Below are positions 13,731 through 21,231 of a stretch of 34,686 bases of DNA, one piece after another. The DNA lies in assembly GCA_046566065.1 (NCBI GenBank), contig JBKHXK010000026.1:1-34686 (forward strand), given 5' to 3'. Numbering within the stretch: the stretch's first letter is position 1; each line of letters opens with the position of its first letter. Both the position numbers and the translations under genes were made by a program. The notes under the pieces are model-generated. The model did not search any database. It was not told the DNA's origin and saw only the letters and a list, made by a program, of their open reading frames with translations. The stretch comes from MB1-2 sp046566065 (GTDB lineage Bacteria > Actinomycetota > CADDZG01 > WHSQ01).

Positions 13731-14237
13731 TCAGTGGGTGACGGTGATGCGGTCGCCAACCTGCACGCCCAAACGTTCGAACGCGCCTTGGTTGACCTCT
13801 AGGGCTCCGGTGTAGGGCGTGTCAGAGCTGTACAGCTCGCACTCCTGCCCGTCCACGCACGGTTCCATGTCCTCGATCGCAACGATGATCCCTTCCTCGT
13901 CGAAGAAGGCGATCGAGAGCGGGATCGGAGTGTTCTCCATGTGGAAGCAACACGTCCTCGGCTCGAAGAACAGAAAGATCATCCCCGCGTCTTGGTCCAG
14001 CGACTCCCGGTTCATCAAGCCGTACGACAGTTGTTCTTCGGTCTCGGCTTTCTCCGCGTCGATGATCACCGACCCTTCCTCCGTATCGATCAACACGCGC
14101 GCCGGAGCGAAGGTAGGGGAACCCTCCGGAAGGGTCTGTTCCGCGGGATGAGGGGCTTCTGGGTCGCTCGAACGGCTATCCCCGCACGCGCCGGCAACGA
14201 GGACCACCACCATCAACACAGCGATACGGAGCTTCAT
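13731..14237 (-). CDS. DUF192 (UPF0127) lipoprotein inside the Tad operon
   Basis: A 168-residue exported protein: signal peptide MKLRIAVLMVVVLVAGAC with a lipobox-like end (C18), a low-complexity linker and a DUF192 domain (about 45-167) with typical blocks YGLMNRESLDQDAGMIFLF, CFHMENTPIPLSIAFFDE, ALEVNQGAFERLGVQVGD. DUF192 function is not established. Two cysteine-bearing segments (RTCCFHM and CVDGQEC) may form disulfides outside the cell. It begins 22 nt after the TadB/C gene. It has no counterpart in the mycobacterial Tad order I recall and is the one extra member here. Confidence 0.88.
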   Translation of the reverse strand: MKLRIAVLMVVVLVAGACGDSRSSDPEAPHPAEQTLPEGSPTFAPARVLIDTEEGSVIIDAEKAETEEQLSYGLMNRESLDQDAGMIFLFFEPRTCCFHMENTPIPLSIAFFDEEGIIVAIEDMEPCVDGQECELYSSDTPYTGALEVNQGAFERLGVQVGDRITVTH

Positions 14238-14240
14238 GTA

Positions 14241-14252
14241 GCGAAGCTTCGC
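14241..14252. repeat. 12-bp perfect palindrome just before the DUF192 start
   Basis: GCGAAGCTTCGC is perfectly self-complementary and ends 3 nt before the DUF192 ATG (14235-14237), where a Shine-Dalgarno would be expected. It could be an operator or a start-masking hairpin. No -10 is evident nearby. Confidence 0.3.
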
Positions 14253-14259
14253 ATCCGGT

Positions 14260-15171
14260 TCAGCTCAGGCTGACGCTCCGGAGGAAAGGCCCGATCGCAA
14301 GCAGCCCATAGGACGGCAGGATGCAGCAGGTCAAGGGGACGACCATGAGGACGGGGGCTCGCCGCATCCTGGACTTGAAGGCCAAGGCTCGTTCGGTCCG
14401 CAGCGTGTCGGCCAGGTGCTCGAGGGAGCCGGCCACGGGGAGGCCCGCGCCCTGGGCCCTTTCGATCACTCGAGCCACACGATCGAGCCCGGGCCCGGAG
14501 GCCGCCAAGGAAGAGCTCCACGACAGCCCCAGCCGGACCTGCCCTGCTGCCCGAGCGAGCGGCTCCTCCAGGCCCGCCGGAGGGTGAGAGGCGATCACCG
14601 AGAGTGCTTGCGTGAGGGAAAGGCCGGCCTGGAGCAGCGTCGCCAGCGCCGTGCAGAGCTCCACCGCCGGCTCCGGGGCCGGGGGGACGGGGACGAGTCG
14701 TCCGATCCAGCGCAAGCCGATGGCGGCCAAAGCGACTCCCAGGAGCAACAGGATGAGGCCGGCGGGGTCGCCTAGAGCCCTGCTCGCCGGGGAGAACGGC
14801 ACGAAGGCCAGAGGCAGAGCGGCCACCATGCGAGCGGACAGACGGGCTCCCGAGCTCGCCGCTCGTGCGTCCTGTTGGAACGCCACTTCCTGTTCGAGCT
14901 CGGTCGCGAGTCGGTCGAGCGCGGCCCCCACATCTCCTCCGGCACTGAGATGCAGAGCCAGCACCGGCGTCAGAGCGCGAGCGGAGTCCTCGGGCAGGGC
15001 CGACAGCGTGTCGATCACCGAGCAACCCAGGGCGAGTCGCGCGCCGACCAGAGACGGTTCCGCACGAAGCTCGGGAGGCAGCTCGTGCGACCAAGAAGCG
15101 AGCGCCTGCCTGACGGTCAGCCCGCTTCGGACCAACGCGGCCAGTGCCCTGAGCGAGCTCGGGTCAATCAT
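14260..15171 (-). CDS. Fused TadB/TadC-like inner-membrane platform protein
   Basis: A 303-residue protein with two type II secretion F (T2SSF) halves. The first begins LAALVRSGLTVRQALASWS (about 10-28) and ends with GARLSARMVAALPLAFVPF; the second repeats the same layout from LATLLQAGLSLTQALSVIA (about 172-190) and ends with SRMRRAPVLMVVPLTCCILP. Membrane segments lie near 108-145 and 270-300. In mycobacteria TadB and TadC are separate genes; here one short protein carries both. ATG 15171 lies 8 nt inside the end of tadA, a coupled start. It forms the membrane platform for the TadA motor. Confidence 0.87.
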   Translation of the reverse strand: MIDPSSLRALAALVRSGLTVRQALASWSHELPPELRAEPSLVGARLALGCSVIDTLSALPEDSARALTPVLALHLSAGGDVGAALDRLATELEQEVAFQQDARAASSGARLSARMVAALPLAFVPFSPASRALGDPAGLILLLLGVALAAIGLRWIGRLVPVPPAPEPAVELCTALATLLQAGLSLTQALSVIASHPPAGLEEPLARAAGQVRLGLSWSSSLAASGPGLDRVARVIERAQGAGLPVAGSLEHLADTLRTERALAFKSRMRRAPVLMVVPLTCCILPSYGLLAIGPFLRSVSLS

Positions 15172-16213
15172 CTCTGTTGCGTTCGAGGATCTGCAGCACA
15201 CGCCTCGCGCCCGCTCGGTCCTTGCCCACATGCACCACGAGATCGAAAGCCTGCTCCGCCTGACGTCTGAGCGTGTCCTCGGAAGGGGCGAGTGGAAACT
15301 GTCGAGCTAGTTCCACGAAGCGCTCCAGTGCCTCGGTTGCAGAGCGGGCATGCACGGTGCACAGCGAGCCTTCGTGGCCTGTGGACATCGCCTGAAGCGC
15401 AGGCAGCGCCTCCGGACCTCGCACCTCGCCAACCACGATGCGGTCGGGTCGCATGCGGAGAGCGGCCCGCACCAGAGCGAGTTGATCGACGCCACCGCGG
15501 CCCTCGACATTCGGACCCCGCGTCAACAGCGACACGCTGTGCGCGCACGACGGCCTCAACTCCGGGGTCTCTTCGATCACGACGACGCGCTCGGTCCGAG
15601 GAACGCGCCCGAGCAGTGCGTTCACCAGCGTTGTCTTGCCGGTGCCGGTCGCACCCGAAACGATGATCGTCCGTCGCTCCACGACGGCCTCGTCGAGTAG
15701 AGCCGACTCGGACCTATCCAGCAATCCCATCTCGACCAGCGTGTCGAGGTCGAATGCCCGTTGGGGGAACCGGCGGATCGACATCAGTGGGCCACTTCCC
15801 GAAACCGGCGGCAGAACGACATGCAGCCGCGACCCGTCGGGCAACCTGCCATCTCCGATCGGGTGGGAAGCATCGACCCGGATCCCGGCCGCGCCGGCAA
15901 GCCGTTCGATGAGATCCCTCAGCTCGGCCGCGTCCGTGAAGGAGACATCGCTGGGTTCGAGCCGTCCGCGACGCTCGCACCAGACCTCGTGGGTCCCGTT
16001 GACCAAGACGTCGGTCACCGCTGGGTCGCCCATCAGACCGGTCAGCGGGCCGAAGCCGTCTATCCAGTCAGACAGGAGCGACACGGACCCCTGGACCGTC
16101 TCTTCCGGAAGCGACCCCTTCAGCACCTTGCGCATCGCTAGGCGACGCTCGGCTGCGTCCAGCCCGGCAAGCTCGGTCCGCTCGGAGATGAGACCGAGGA
16201 GATCGGGCCTCAC
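15164..16213 (-). CDS. tadA: TadA/CpaF-type secretion ATPase
   Basis: A 349-residue hexameric motor that powers pilus assembly. An N-terminal domain (about 1-150) includes GPLTGLMGDPAVTDVLVNG, followed by the ATPase core: Walker A GATGTGKT (187-194), acidic box VVVIEETPEL, Walker B region MRPDRIVVGEVRGPEAL (254-270), and His-box MSTGHEGSLCTVHA. I chose GTG 16211-16213, which overlaps the stop of the upstream ATPase gene (GTGA), because the longer frame would run through that gene. It is shorter than many CpaF proteins but matches the actinobacterial form. Confidence 0.93.
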   Translation of the reverse strand: MRPDLLGLISERTELAGLDAAERRLAMRKVLKGSLPEETVQGSVSLLSDWIDGFGPLTGLMGDPAVTDVLVNGTHEVWCERRGRLEPSDVSFTDAAELRDLIERLAGAAGIRVDASHPIGDGRLPDGSRLHVVLPPVSGSGPLMSIRRFPQRAFDLDTLVEMGLLDRSESALLDEAVVERRTIIVSGATGTGKTTLVNALLGRVPRTERVVVIEETPELRPSCAHSVSLLTRGPNVEGRGGVDQLALVRAALRMRPDRIVVGEVRGPEALPALQAMSTGHEGSLCTVHARSATEALERFVELARQFPLAPSEDTLRRQAEQAFDLVVHVGKDRAGARRVLQILERNRDD

Positions 16214-17040
16214 AGTGCCGCGGCCAAACGCTGCACCGCGAGGCGCCACGGCGACAACGGCGAGGTGAGCAGCCTCAGATCGTCCTCCGCGTCGCGCAAA
16301 CCCGGCGAGCAGGGCAACTCGATCGCCAGTTTGCGTCCCAGGATCCGCTCTACGTCCACACGCGTCGTCTCCGACCCGGGCCCGGTCCGATTCGTGATCG
16401 GGACCCACGACAACTCGGGACGTTCGAGTAACACCCCGGCTGCCTTGCGCACGCTCGGGAGCGTCGGCGTCATCACCAGAAGCACCCGCGACGGCGACTC
16501 GATCGCGTCGAGCGAAGAGCGCGGCGTATCGACGACCACCTTGTCGGCAGCCACCCTCGCCGTCTCGAGACAAGCGTCGCTCGTTCCCTCGGGCCCCAGC
16601 GCGAAGCGGAAGCCTCCGGCCACCGGCACCAGGAGTGGACCGTCTGCGAGCGGGAGCTCGTCGAGGGCGAGGCCCAGACGCATGGCCGCGCCTCGGTCGG
16701 AGTGCAGGTCCACGAGGTTCGCCCGCGCTCTCCGCGCGAGCGCGGCGGCAAGATGCACGGCCACGCTGGTAGTGCCGCACCCTCCGGAGGCGCCGACGAC
16801 GACGATGACGTCGGGCCGAGAAGAAGATCGCACGATCTCGTCGATGACCCGCTCGGGGTGAGCCGGGTCCATCGTGATGGCCCCGGCCCTGTCGGCCCCG
16901 ACGCTGACGACAACATCCGCCTCCGGGTGGGGCTCGGAGACCAAACGGAGGTCCCAGTCGAGCGGGGCCCGATCGAACGCCTTCACAGCGGACATGCGCA
17001 GCTCGGGCTGGGGGCAGACGATCGCTACGCGGAGGGTCAT
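16210..17040 (-). CDS. TadZ/CpaE-like MinD-type ATPase (Ssd/Rv3660c-like)
   Basis: A 276-residue ParA/MinD-superfamily protein that in Tad systems positions the apparatus at the pole or septum. The N-terminal part is receiver-like (LRVAIVCPQPELRM, EADVVVSVGAD). The ATPase part follows from VIVVVGASGGCGTTSVAVHL. The deviant Walker A lacks both canonical lysines (GASGGCGTTS instead of KGGxGKT), which I recall also for mycobacterial Ssd, so ATP hydrolysis may be lost or weak. ATG 17040 is favoured as the natural beginning of the first β-strand; an ATG at 17110-17112 is in frame but adds 24 unlikely residues. It is the first gene of the Tad operon. Confidence 0.87.
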   Translation of the reverse strand: MTLRVAIVCPQPELRMSAVKAFDRAPLDWDLRLVSEPHPEADVVVSVGADRAGAITMDPAHPERVIDEIVRSSSRPDVIVVVGASGGCGTTSVAVHLAAALARRARANLVDLHSDRGAAMRLGLALDELPLADGPLLVPVAGGFRFALGPEGTSDACLETARVAADKVVVDTPRSSLDAIESPSRVLLVMTPTLPSVRKAAGVLLERPELSWVPITNRTGPGSETTRVDVERILGRKLAIELPCSPGLRDAEDDLRLLTSPLSPWRLAVQRLAAAL

Positions 17041-17100
17041 CGGGGTCCATCGAAATGCCTCTGGACGCGAGGGGATGTGGCGAAGCTCACTTCGGAGCGC

Positions 17101-17106
17101 CAAACT
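17101..17106 (+). promoter_or_regulatory. Candidate -10 (CAAACT) for a leaderless HAD transcript
   Basis: CAAACT ends 6 nt before ATG 17113 and no Shine-Dalgarno is present. It is a weak hexamer on its own but follows the spacing seen at several other starts in this window. Confidence 0.3.
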
Positions 17107-17112
17107 AGGCAT

Positions 17113-17916
17113 ATGGAAGCGGCATTCTTCGACCTCGACAAGACCATCGTGGCTCGGTCCAGCCCGTTGGCCCTCGGGCGGTCGTTCTTCAAAGAGGGGC
17201 TTATCAGTCGTTCTTCGCTGATGAAGTCGCTATACGCGCAGCTGATGTTCCAGCTCATGGGCGCGGATGAGGAAAAGATGGAACGGATGCGAACCGAGGC
17301 CGCGAAGCTGACCGCCGGCTGGGAGCAGGAGAAGGTCCGGCGCGTCGTGCAAGAGGTCCTCGAAGAGGTCATGTCACCGCTGATCTACTCAGAGGCCCTG
17401 GAGCTGATGCACGATCACAGAGAGGCGGGCAGGCTCGTCTGCATCGTTTCCTCTTCGCCCGAGGAGGTCGTGGATCCGCTGGCTCAGATGCTTATGGTCG
17501 ATCGCTACATCGCGAGCAAGCCCCGCATCGAAGATGGTCGCTACACCGGGGAACTCGACTTCTACGCTTATGGACCCCACAAGGCGGAAGCGATGAAGGC
17601 CCTGGCCGAGGAGCTCAACCTGAACCTCGAGGGATCCTTCGCATATTCGGATTCGGTGACGGATCTCCCGATGCTGGAGGCTGTAGGCAACCCGGTCGTC
17701 GTCAATCCGGACAAGGCCCTTCGTCGTCTCGCGACGGAACGAGGTTGGCGCATCGAGTTCTTCAGGAACCCGATCTCGATCAGGGACCGTCTGCCTCGCC
17801 TGCGAGCCCCTGAAGTCACCCGTTCGAGTGGTCTGGCGGCGATCGCGGGCATGGCCGGTGTCGCCGTTCTTTTGTGGTGGGCCTCGCGTCGAACGGCCGG
17901 GCAGGACCGCGCTTGA
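17113..17916 (+). CDS. HAD-IB (SerB-like) phosphatase with C-terminal membrane anchor
   Basis: A 267-residue HAD-superfamily subclass IB hydrolase. Motif I is FFDLDKTIV (two catalytic aspartates), motif II VCIVSSSPEEVV, the lysine is in YGPHKAEAMK, and motif III is AYSDSVTDLPMLE. A helical cap lies between motifs I and II. The C-terminus has a hydrophobic helix (LAAIAGMAGVAVLLWWA) and basic residues, suggesting membrane attachment. Members dephosphorylate serine phosphate, lipid phosphates or similar. Its divergent placement next to TadZ equals Rv3661 beside Rv3660c, so a role with the pilus or envelope is plausible. The stop overlaps the next gene's TTG start (TTGA). Confidence 0.92.
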   Translation: MEAAFFDLDKTIVARSSPLALGRSFFKEGLISRSSLMKSLYAQLMFQLMGADEEKMERMRTEAAKLTAGWEQEKVRRVVQEVLEEVMSPLIYSEALELMHDHREAGRLVCIVSSSPEEVVDPLAQMLMVDRYIASKPRIEDGRYTGELDFYAYGPHKAEAMKALAEELNLNLEGSFAYSDSVTDLPMLEAVGNPVVVNPDKALRRLATERGWRIEFFRNPISIRDRLPRLRAPEVTRSSGLAAIAGMAGVAVLLWWASRRTAGQDRA

Positions 17917-18950
17917 AGTCGGCCCGGATCCTGAAGCGCGCCGCGCTGGCCGGGCTGCTGATCTCCTCCTTGAGTGTGGCCGCACCGTCGACCGCGGCGC
18001 CGACCCAAGCCGAGCTGGAAGCGGCGGAAGCGCGTCTGATGGAGATCGAGCGCGAATTCGAGCTCTTGGTCGAGCGGTACAACGCGGTCGACGAGCGTCT
18101 CGCCGGGATCCAACACGAGATGGCCCGAACGCAGCTGATCGTCAGAGAGATCGAGCAACGGATGGAGATCAAGGAAGCCTCCGCGATCGCTCTCGCCGTC
18201 GAGCTCTACAAAGCCGGTCCGACCGGGGTCGCGGTAGAGGCCGTCCTCTCCTCCGAGTCGCTGGCGGACATCGAGACCCGAGTGGAGTACCTGCGCTCGT
18301 CCAACACCGCACAGGTCGAGATCTTCGAACAACTAGGGGCAGATCGCAGCGTGCTCGATCGGCGTCTGGAGGAACTGGACGAGCAGAAGGGCCAGGCCCT
18401 GCTGGCAGAGGTCCGCCTGGACGAGCTCCGCTCCGAGGTGGAACTCCGGCTCATCAGCCAAGAGGACGAGATCGCGCGTTTGAACGCGGCGCTCGAGCGC
18501 GCTGCTGCTCGAAGAGCCGCTCGGGATGCCGCCGCGCTGGCCGTACAGACGGGGACCTTCGGGCTCGACGGACCGATACGTCCGGCCCCCGCCCCGAACG
18601 CGGCAGCTCAGGCAGCCGTAGACGCCGCTCTGTCGCAGATCGGTAAGCCCTATCAGTGGGGAGCTGAAGGGCCGGATTCCTACGACTGCTCCGGTCTGAT
18701 GCTGTGGGCCTGGGCTCACGCGGAGGTCGCTCTCCCACGTGTCTCGAGGACGCAGTACACCGCGACGACACGCGTGCCCAAGGGCGACTGGGAACCCGGC
18801 GATCTGCTCTTCTTCGGCTCACCGATCCACCACGTCGCCATGTACATCGGCAACGGGCAGATGGTCGAGGCCCCTTACACGGGCCAGAAGGTCCGGGTCG
18901 TCAGCGCTATGCGGACGGACTACGTGGGGGCCGGGCGACCCGGCGTCTAG
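17913..18950 (+). CDS. Secreted NlpC/P60 peptidoglycan endopeptidase with coiled-coil region (RipA-like)
   Basis: A 345-residue wall hydrolase. The signal peptide is about residues 1-29 (ILKRAALAGLLISSLSVAAPSTAA). A long coiled coil spans about 31-205 (heptad-rich QAELEAAEARLMEIEREFEL). The C-terminal NlpC/P60 domain runs about 232-345, with catalytic C259 in YDCSGLM and H307 in IHHVAMYIG, followed by NGQMVEAPYTG. It should cut D-Glu to diamino-acid bonds in peptidoglycan; in RipA-like proteins the coiled coil is autoinhibitory. TTG 17913 overlaps the HAD stop and gives a clean signal peptide, unlike the earlier in-frame GTG at 17874. Its stop interlocks (CTAG 18947-18950) with the convergent small lipoprotein. 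Confidence 0.92.
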   Translation: MKSARILKRAALAGLLISSLSVAAPSTAAPTQAELEAAEARLMEIEREFELLVERYNAVDERLAGIQHEMARTQLIVREIEQRMEIKEASAIALAVELYKAGPTGVAVEAVLSSESLADIETRVEYLRSSNTAQVEIFEQLGADRSVLDRRLEELDEQKGQALLAEVRLDELRSEVELRLISQEDEIARLNAALERAAARRAARDAAALAVQTGTFGLDGPIRPAPAPNAAAQAAVDAALSQIGKPYQWGAEGPDSYDCSGLMLWAWAHAEVALPRVSRTQYTATTRVPKGDWEPGDLLFFGSPIHHVAMYIGNGQMVEAPYTGQKVRVVSAMRTDYVGAGRPGV

Positions 18951-19108
18951 TCGTCCTTGCCGTCGGAGTCGAGCTGGTCGACCCCCTTCTCGACCTCGTT
19001 ACCCACCTCTTCCACATCGCGGCGATCCTCACGATCGCATGCAGCGGTGGCTCCCATGCTCAACACGACTGCGACCGCGAGGGCCGAACTGGTCAGACGC
19101 TGTCTCAT
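18947..19108 (-). CDS. Small lipoprotein, 53 residues
   Basis: A short gene not like any named family I know. It encodes MRQRLTSSALAVAVVLSMGA followed by TAAC, an export signal with a lipobox-like cysteine (C24), and a mature part of about 30 mostly charged residues (EDRRDVEEVGNEVEKGVDQ). The acidic amphipathic stretch resembles small Lpp- or entericidin-like membrane stress peptides by general character only. ATG 19108 has AGGAGG at ideal distance (5 nt), and a SigB/SigF-type promoter lies at 19139-19165. Strong ribosome site plus stress promoter argue that it is real and abundant under stress. Confidence 0.82.
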   Translation of the reverse strand: MRQRLTSSALAVAVVLSMGATAACDREDRRDVEEVGNEVEKGVDQLDSDGKDD

Positions 19109-19138
19109 AGCAACCTCCTTCTGCCGCCGTTGGTATCT

Positions 19139-19165
19139 ATACCCATCTCCGAGCGGATCGACGCC
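19139..19165 (-). promoter_or_regulatory. SigB/SigF-type promoter of the small lipoprotein
   Basis: On the minus strand GGCGT (19161-19165), 16 nt, then GGGTAT (19139-19144). This fits GNNT-N14/16-GGGTAY known for actinobacterial SigB. Transcription would start about 23 nt before the ATG and include the Shine-Dalgarno. Confidence 0.6.
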
Positions 19166-19170
19166 TGTTG

Positions 19171-20103
19171 CTAGCGGGTTCCCGTGCCCGGCCCACTTAG
19201 CTGCACGTCGCCCTTCGTCGTGATGACGAACACCTGCCAGAAGTAATAGGCGTAGAGATTGCGCGGGTCCCGCTTGATGTGGCGAGCGTAGGTCTGGATC
19301 GCATCCACGTACTCGTAGCTCCTGTTGTAGGCATAGAGAGCCGAACGCATGTCGTGGGGTGCGCCACTAGCAACGAGGTATCCAGCCGCCGCCGGGATCG
19401 CGTCGCGCGGGTCCATCACATCTCCTCCCCCGCCGTAGGCGTCCCACGTGGCAGGCATGAACTGCATAGGGCCCATAGCACCCGCGGAGCTCGGACCCAT
19501 GAAACGCCCGAACTTGGATTCCACGAAGTTCAGCGAGGCGAGGATCTCCCAGTCGATCCCGTACCGCTTCGCGGTCCGTACGTAGAGCCGCTCCAGGAGC
19601 CGAGGATCGTGAGGAGGGGTCACGGGCAGCACCCCCGCTCGTTCGAGCGGCGTGACGAGCGACCGCAACCCGCGGCCCGCCTCGACGTGATCCCGGATCA
19701 CCCGTTCCAGGTACGGGCCTGCGAGCCTCATCACCTCCTCGGCCTTCTTGGGATGAACCGTGAGCTCCCGATAGATCCGCTGTTGCCTGAGCGCCCCGAG
19801 CGAGACGGCACGCGACCTGGGATCGCGCAGTGCGCCCCCCGCTTCGAGCCACTCATCGATCGCCTCTTTCAACGAGGCGTTCACGGCCACCAGCTCCCGC
19901 AACAGACCGCGCGCGGAGGCGGGCAACGGGGCACGCGGGCCCGCAAAGGACGGAGACGGCTTCGGGTCGGGCGTCGGCGGGCCCCCCGGCGATGGAGCGA
20001 CCCTGCGGCCCTCGGATCGGGGGAGGTCCGAGGTGCTCGGGCTCGGGTCGCCACTGCAGGCGGCCAACATCGAAGCAAGCAAGATGGCGACGATCGCTCT
20101 CAC
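19171..20103 (-). CDS. Lipoprotein lytic transglycosylase (SLT/MltB-like)
   Basis: A 310-residue outer-face lipoprotein. The signal peptide ends in the lipobox LAAC (C16), followed by a Pro/Ser-rich linker to about 62. A helical domain precedes the lysozyme-like core: RYGIDWEILASLNFVESKFG with catalytic E195, then SSAGAMGPMQFMPATWDAYG and AAGYLVASGAPHDMRSALYAYN. It would cleave glycan strands with 1,6-anhydro product formation. Such enzymes make space for secretion and pilus machines, which fits the Tad neighbourhood. GTG 20103 has a TACCTT -10 candidate exactly 6 nt upstream and no Shine-Dalgarno. Confidence 0.92.
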   Translation of the reverse strand: MRAIVAILLASMLAACSGDPSPSTSDLPRSEGRRVAPSPGGPPTPDPKPSPSFAGPRAPLPASARGLLRELVAVNASLKEAIDEWLEAGGALRDPRSRAVSLGALRQQRIYRELTVHPKKAEEVMRLAGPYLERVIRDHVEAGRGLRSLVTPLERAGVLPVTPPHDPRLLERLYVRTAKRYGIDWEILASLNFVESKFGRFMGPSSAGAMGPMQFMPATWDAYGGGGDVMDPRDAIPAAAGYLVASGAPHDMRSALYAYNRSYEYVDAIQTYARHIKRDPRNLYAYYFWQVFVITTKGDVQLSGPGTGTR

Positions 20104-20109
20104 ACCCGC

Positions 20110-20115
20110 AAGGTA
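20110..20115 (-). promoter_or_regulatory. Candidate -10 (TACCTT) for a leaderless lytic transglycosylase transcript
   Basis: TACCTT on the minus strand ends 6 nt before GTG 20103. It fits TANNNT; no -35 match is apparent. Confidence 0.4.
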
Positions 20116-20128
20116 AAGGGGCAGCGAC

Positions 20129-21103
20129 CTACGTCCTTACATCGGCCCCCGCGAGTCCGTGGGCAGGCGCGTCGACCGGGTCGATCTCCTTCGGCGTCGC
20201 CGATTCCTTACGCACGATGGATGCGACCGAGGCCACGATGATCGCGGCCCCCAAAAGGATGATCGGTGTCACCTCCTCCGAGAGGACGATCCATCCGAGG
20301 AAGATCGCGATCACGGGGTTCACGTAAGCGTAGGTGGCGACCTTCGAAACGGGCGCATGTTGAAGGACCCACACGTAGGCGGTGAATGCCACGAGCGAAC
20401 CCATGACGATCAGGTAAAGGAGCGCCAGCACCGAAGCTGTCGAGAAGGCGTCGGTGTCGAGCCCGGATAGCTCCCCTCTGAGCAGACCACCCAACGTCAG
20501 GAAGCCGCCGCCCAGCAGCATCTGGATCGCGGTGCTCACGGCAGGATCTCCAGGCATCTCCAAACGGCTGGAGAGGAACGAGCCGTTCGCCCACGAAGCG
20601 GCCGCGATGACCAACAGGAAGATGCCCGTGAGCGAGGCGCCGCCGGGACGGTCTCCGGGCACGACGAGGACGGCGACGCCCACGAAACCGACCGCCACGC
20701 CCACAAGCGTTCCGGCCGCGATCCTCTCCTTGGCCAGGTAGCGGTACAGGATCACCCACAGAGGGGTCGACGCGATGATCAGAGAGGCCAAGCCCGACGG
20801 GACGTCTTGCTCGGCGACCATGACCAGACCGTTCCCGCCCATCAGGAGCAGCGCTCCCACCACCGCTGCCGAGAAGGCCTGGCGACGGCTCACCTGCATG
20901 GCCTCGCGACCTTTCTTGACCCTCAGGAACAGCCACATGAGAGCTCCGGCGATCAGGAAACGGACGCCGCCTGCCAGGAACGGGGGCAGGGTCTCGACCG
21001 TGATCCGGATCGCGAGATAGGTCGATCCCCAGACTATGTAGACAGTCCACAAGGCAGCCCACACCATCCATGCGGGCGCGGTTTCCTGAGGACGACTGGT
21101 CAC
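20129..21103 (-). CDS. EamA/DMT-family transporter (YedA/RhaT-like)
   Basis: A 324-residue membrane protein with about ten helices in two EamA repeats. The typical first helix is WTVYIVWGSTYLAIRITVE, then VRFLIAGALMWLFLR, ALASLIIASTPLWVILY, and the second repeat with SWANGSFLSSRL, LVAFTAYVWVLQHAP and YAYVNPVIAIFLGWIVLSEE. Such proteins export amino acids or other small metabolites; the substrate is unknown. The C-terminal tail is hydrophilic. It is not overlapped with the lytic transglycosylase gene (25-nt gap). A TAGGTT hexamer (21113-21118) lies 9 nt before the GTG. Confidence 0.93.
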   Translation of the reverse strand: MTSRPQETAPAWMVWAALWTVYIVWGSTYLAIRITVETLPPFLAGGVRFLIAGALMWLFLRVKKGREAMQVSRRQAFSAAVVGALLLMGGNGLVMVAEQDVPSGLASLIIASTPLWVILYRYLAKERIAAGTLVGVAVGFVGVAVLVVPGDRPGGASLTGIFLLVIAAASWANGSFLSSRLEMPGDPAVSTAIQMLLGGGFLTLGGLLRGELSGLDTDAFSTASVLALLYLIVMGSLVAFTAYVWVLQHAPVSKVATYAYVNPVIAIFLGWIVLSEEVTPIILLGAAIIVASVASIVRKESATPKEIDPVDAPAHGLAGADVRT

Positions 21104-21218
21104 GACGTCCCGAACCTAGCCCCTCTGACCTGTATTCCTTCCACAGCAGAAGTCCGAAGAAAAGAAGGTGCTCGCTGCACCCGCCCTCTCTCGTACGGGG
21201 GTTCCCACCTTCGACCCG

Positions 21219-21224
21219 TAAGGT
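21219..21224 (+). promoter_or_regulatory. Candidate -10 (TAAGGT) for a leaderless transcript of the membrane protein at 21232
   Basis: TAAGGT fits TANNNT and ends 7 nt before ATG 21232. GAGGA lies directly against the ATG, too close to act as a ribosome site. Confidence 0.45.
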
Positions 21225-21231
21225 CGAGGAC

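Noticed and set aside
17874..17912. Earlier GTG for the NlpC/P60 gene
   Set aside because: The extension puts 13 residues ahead of a clean signal peptide, and TTG 17913 forms a tight overlap with the HAD stop.
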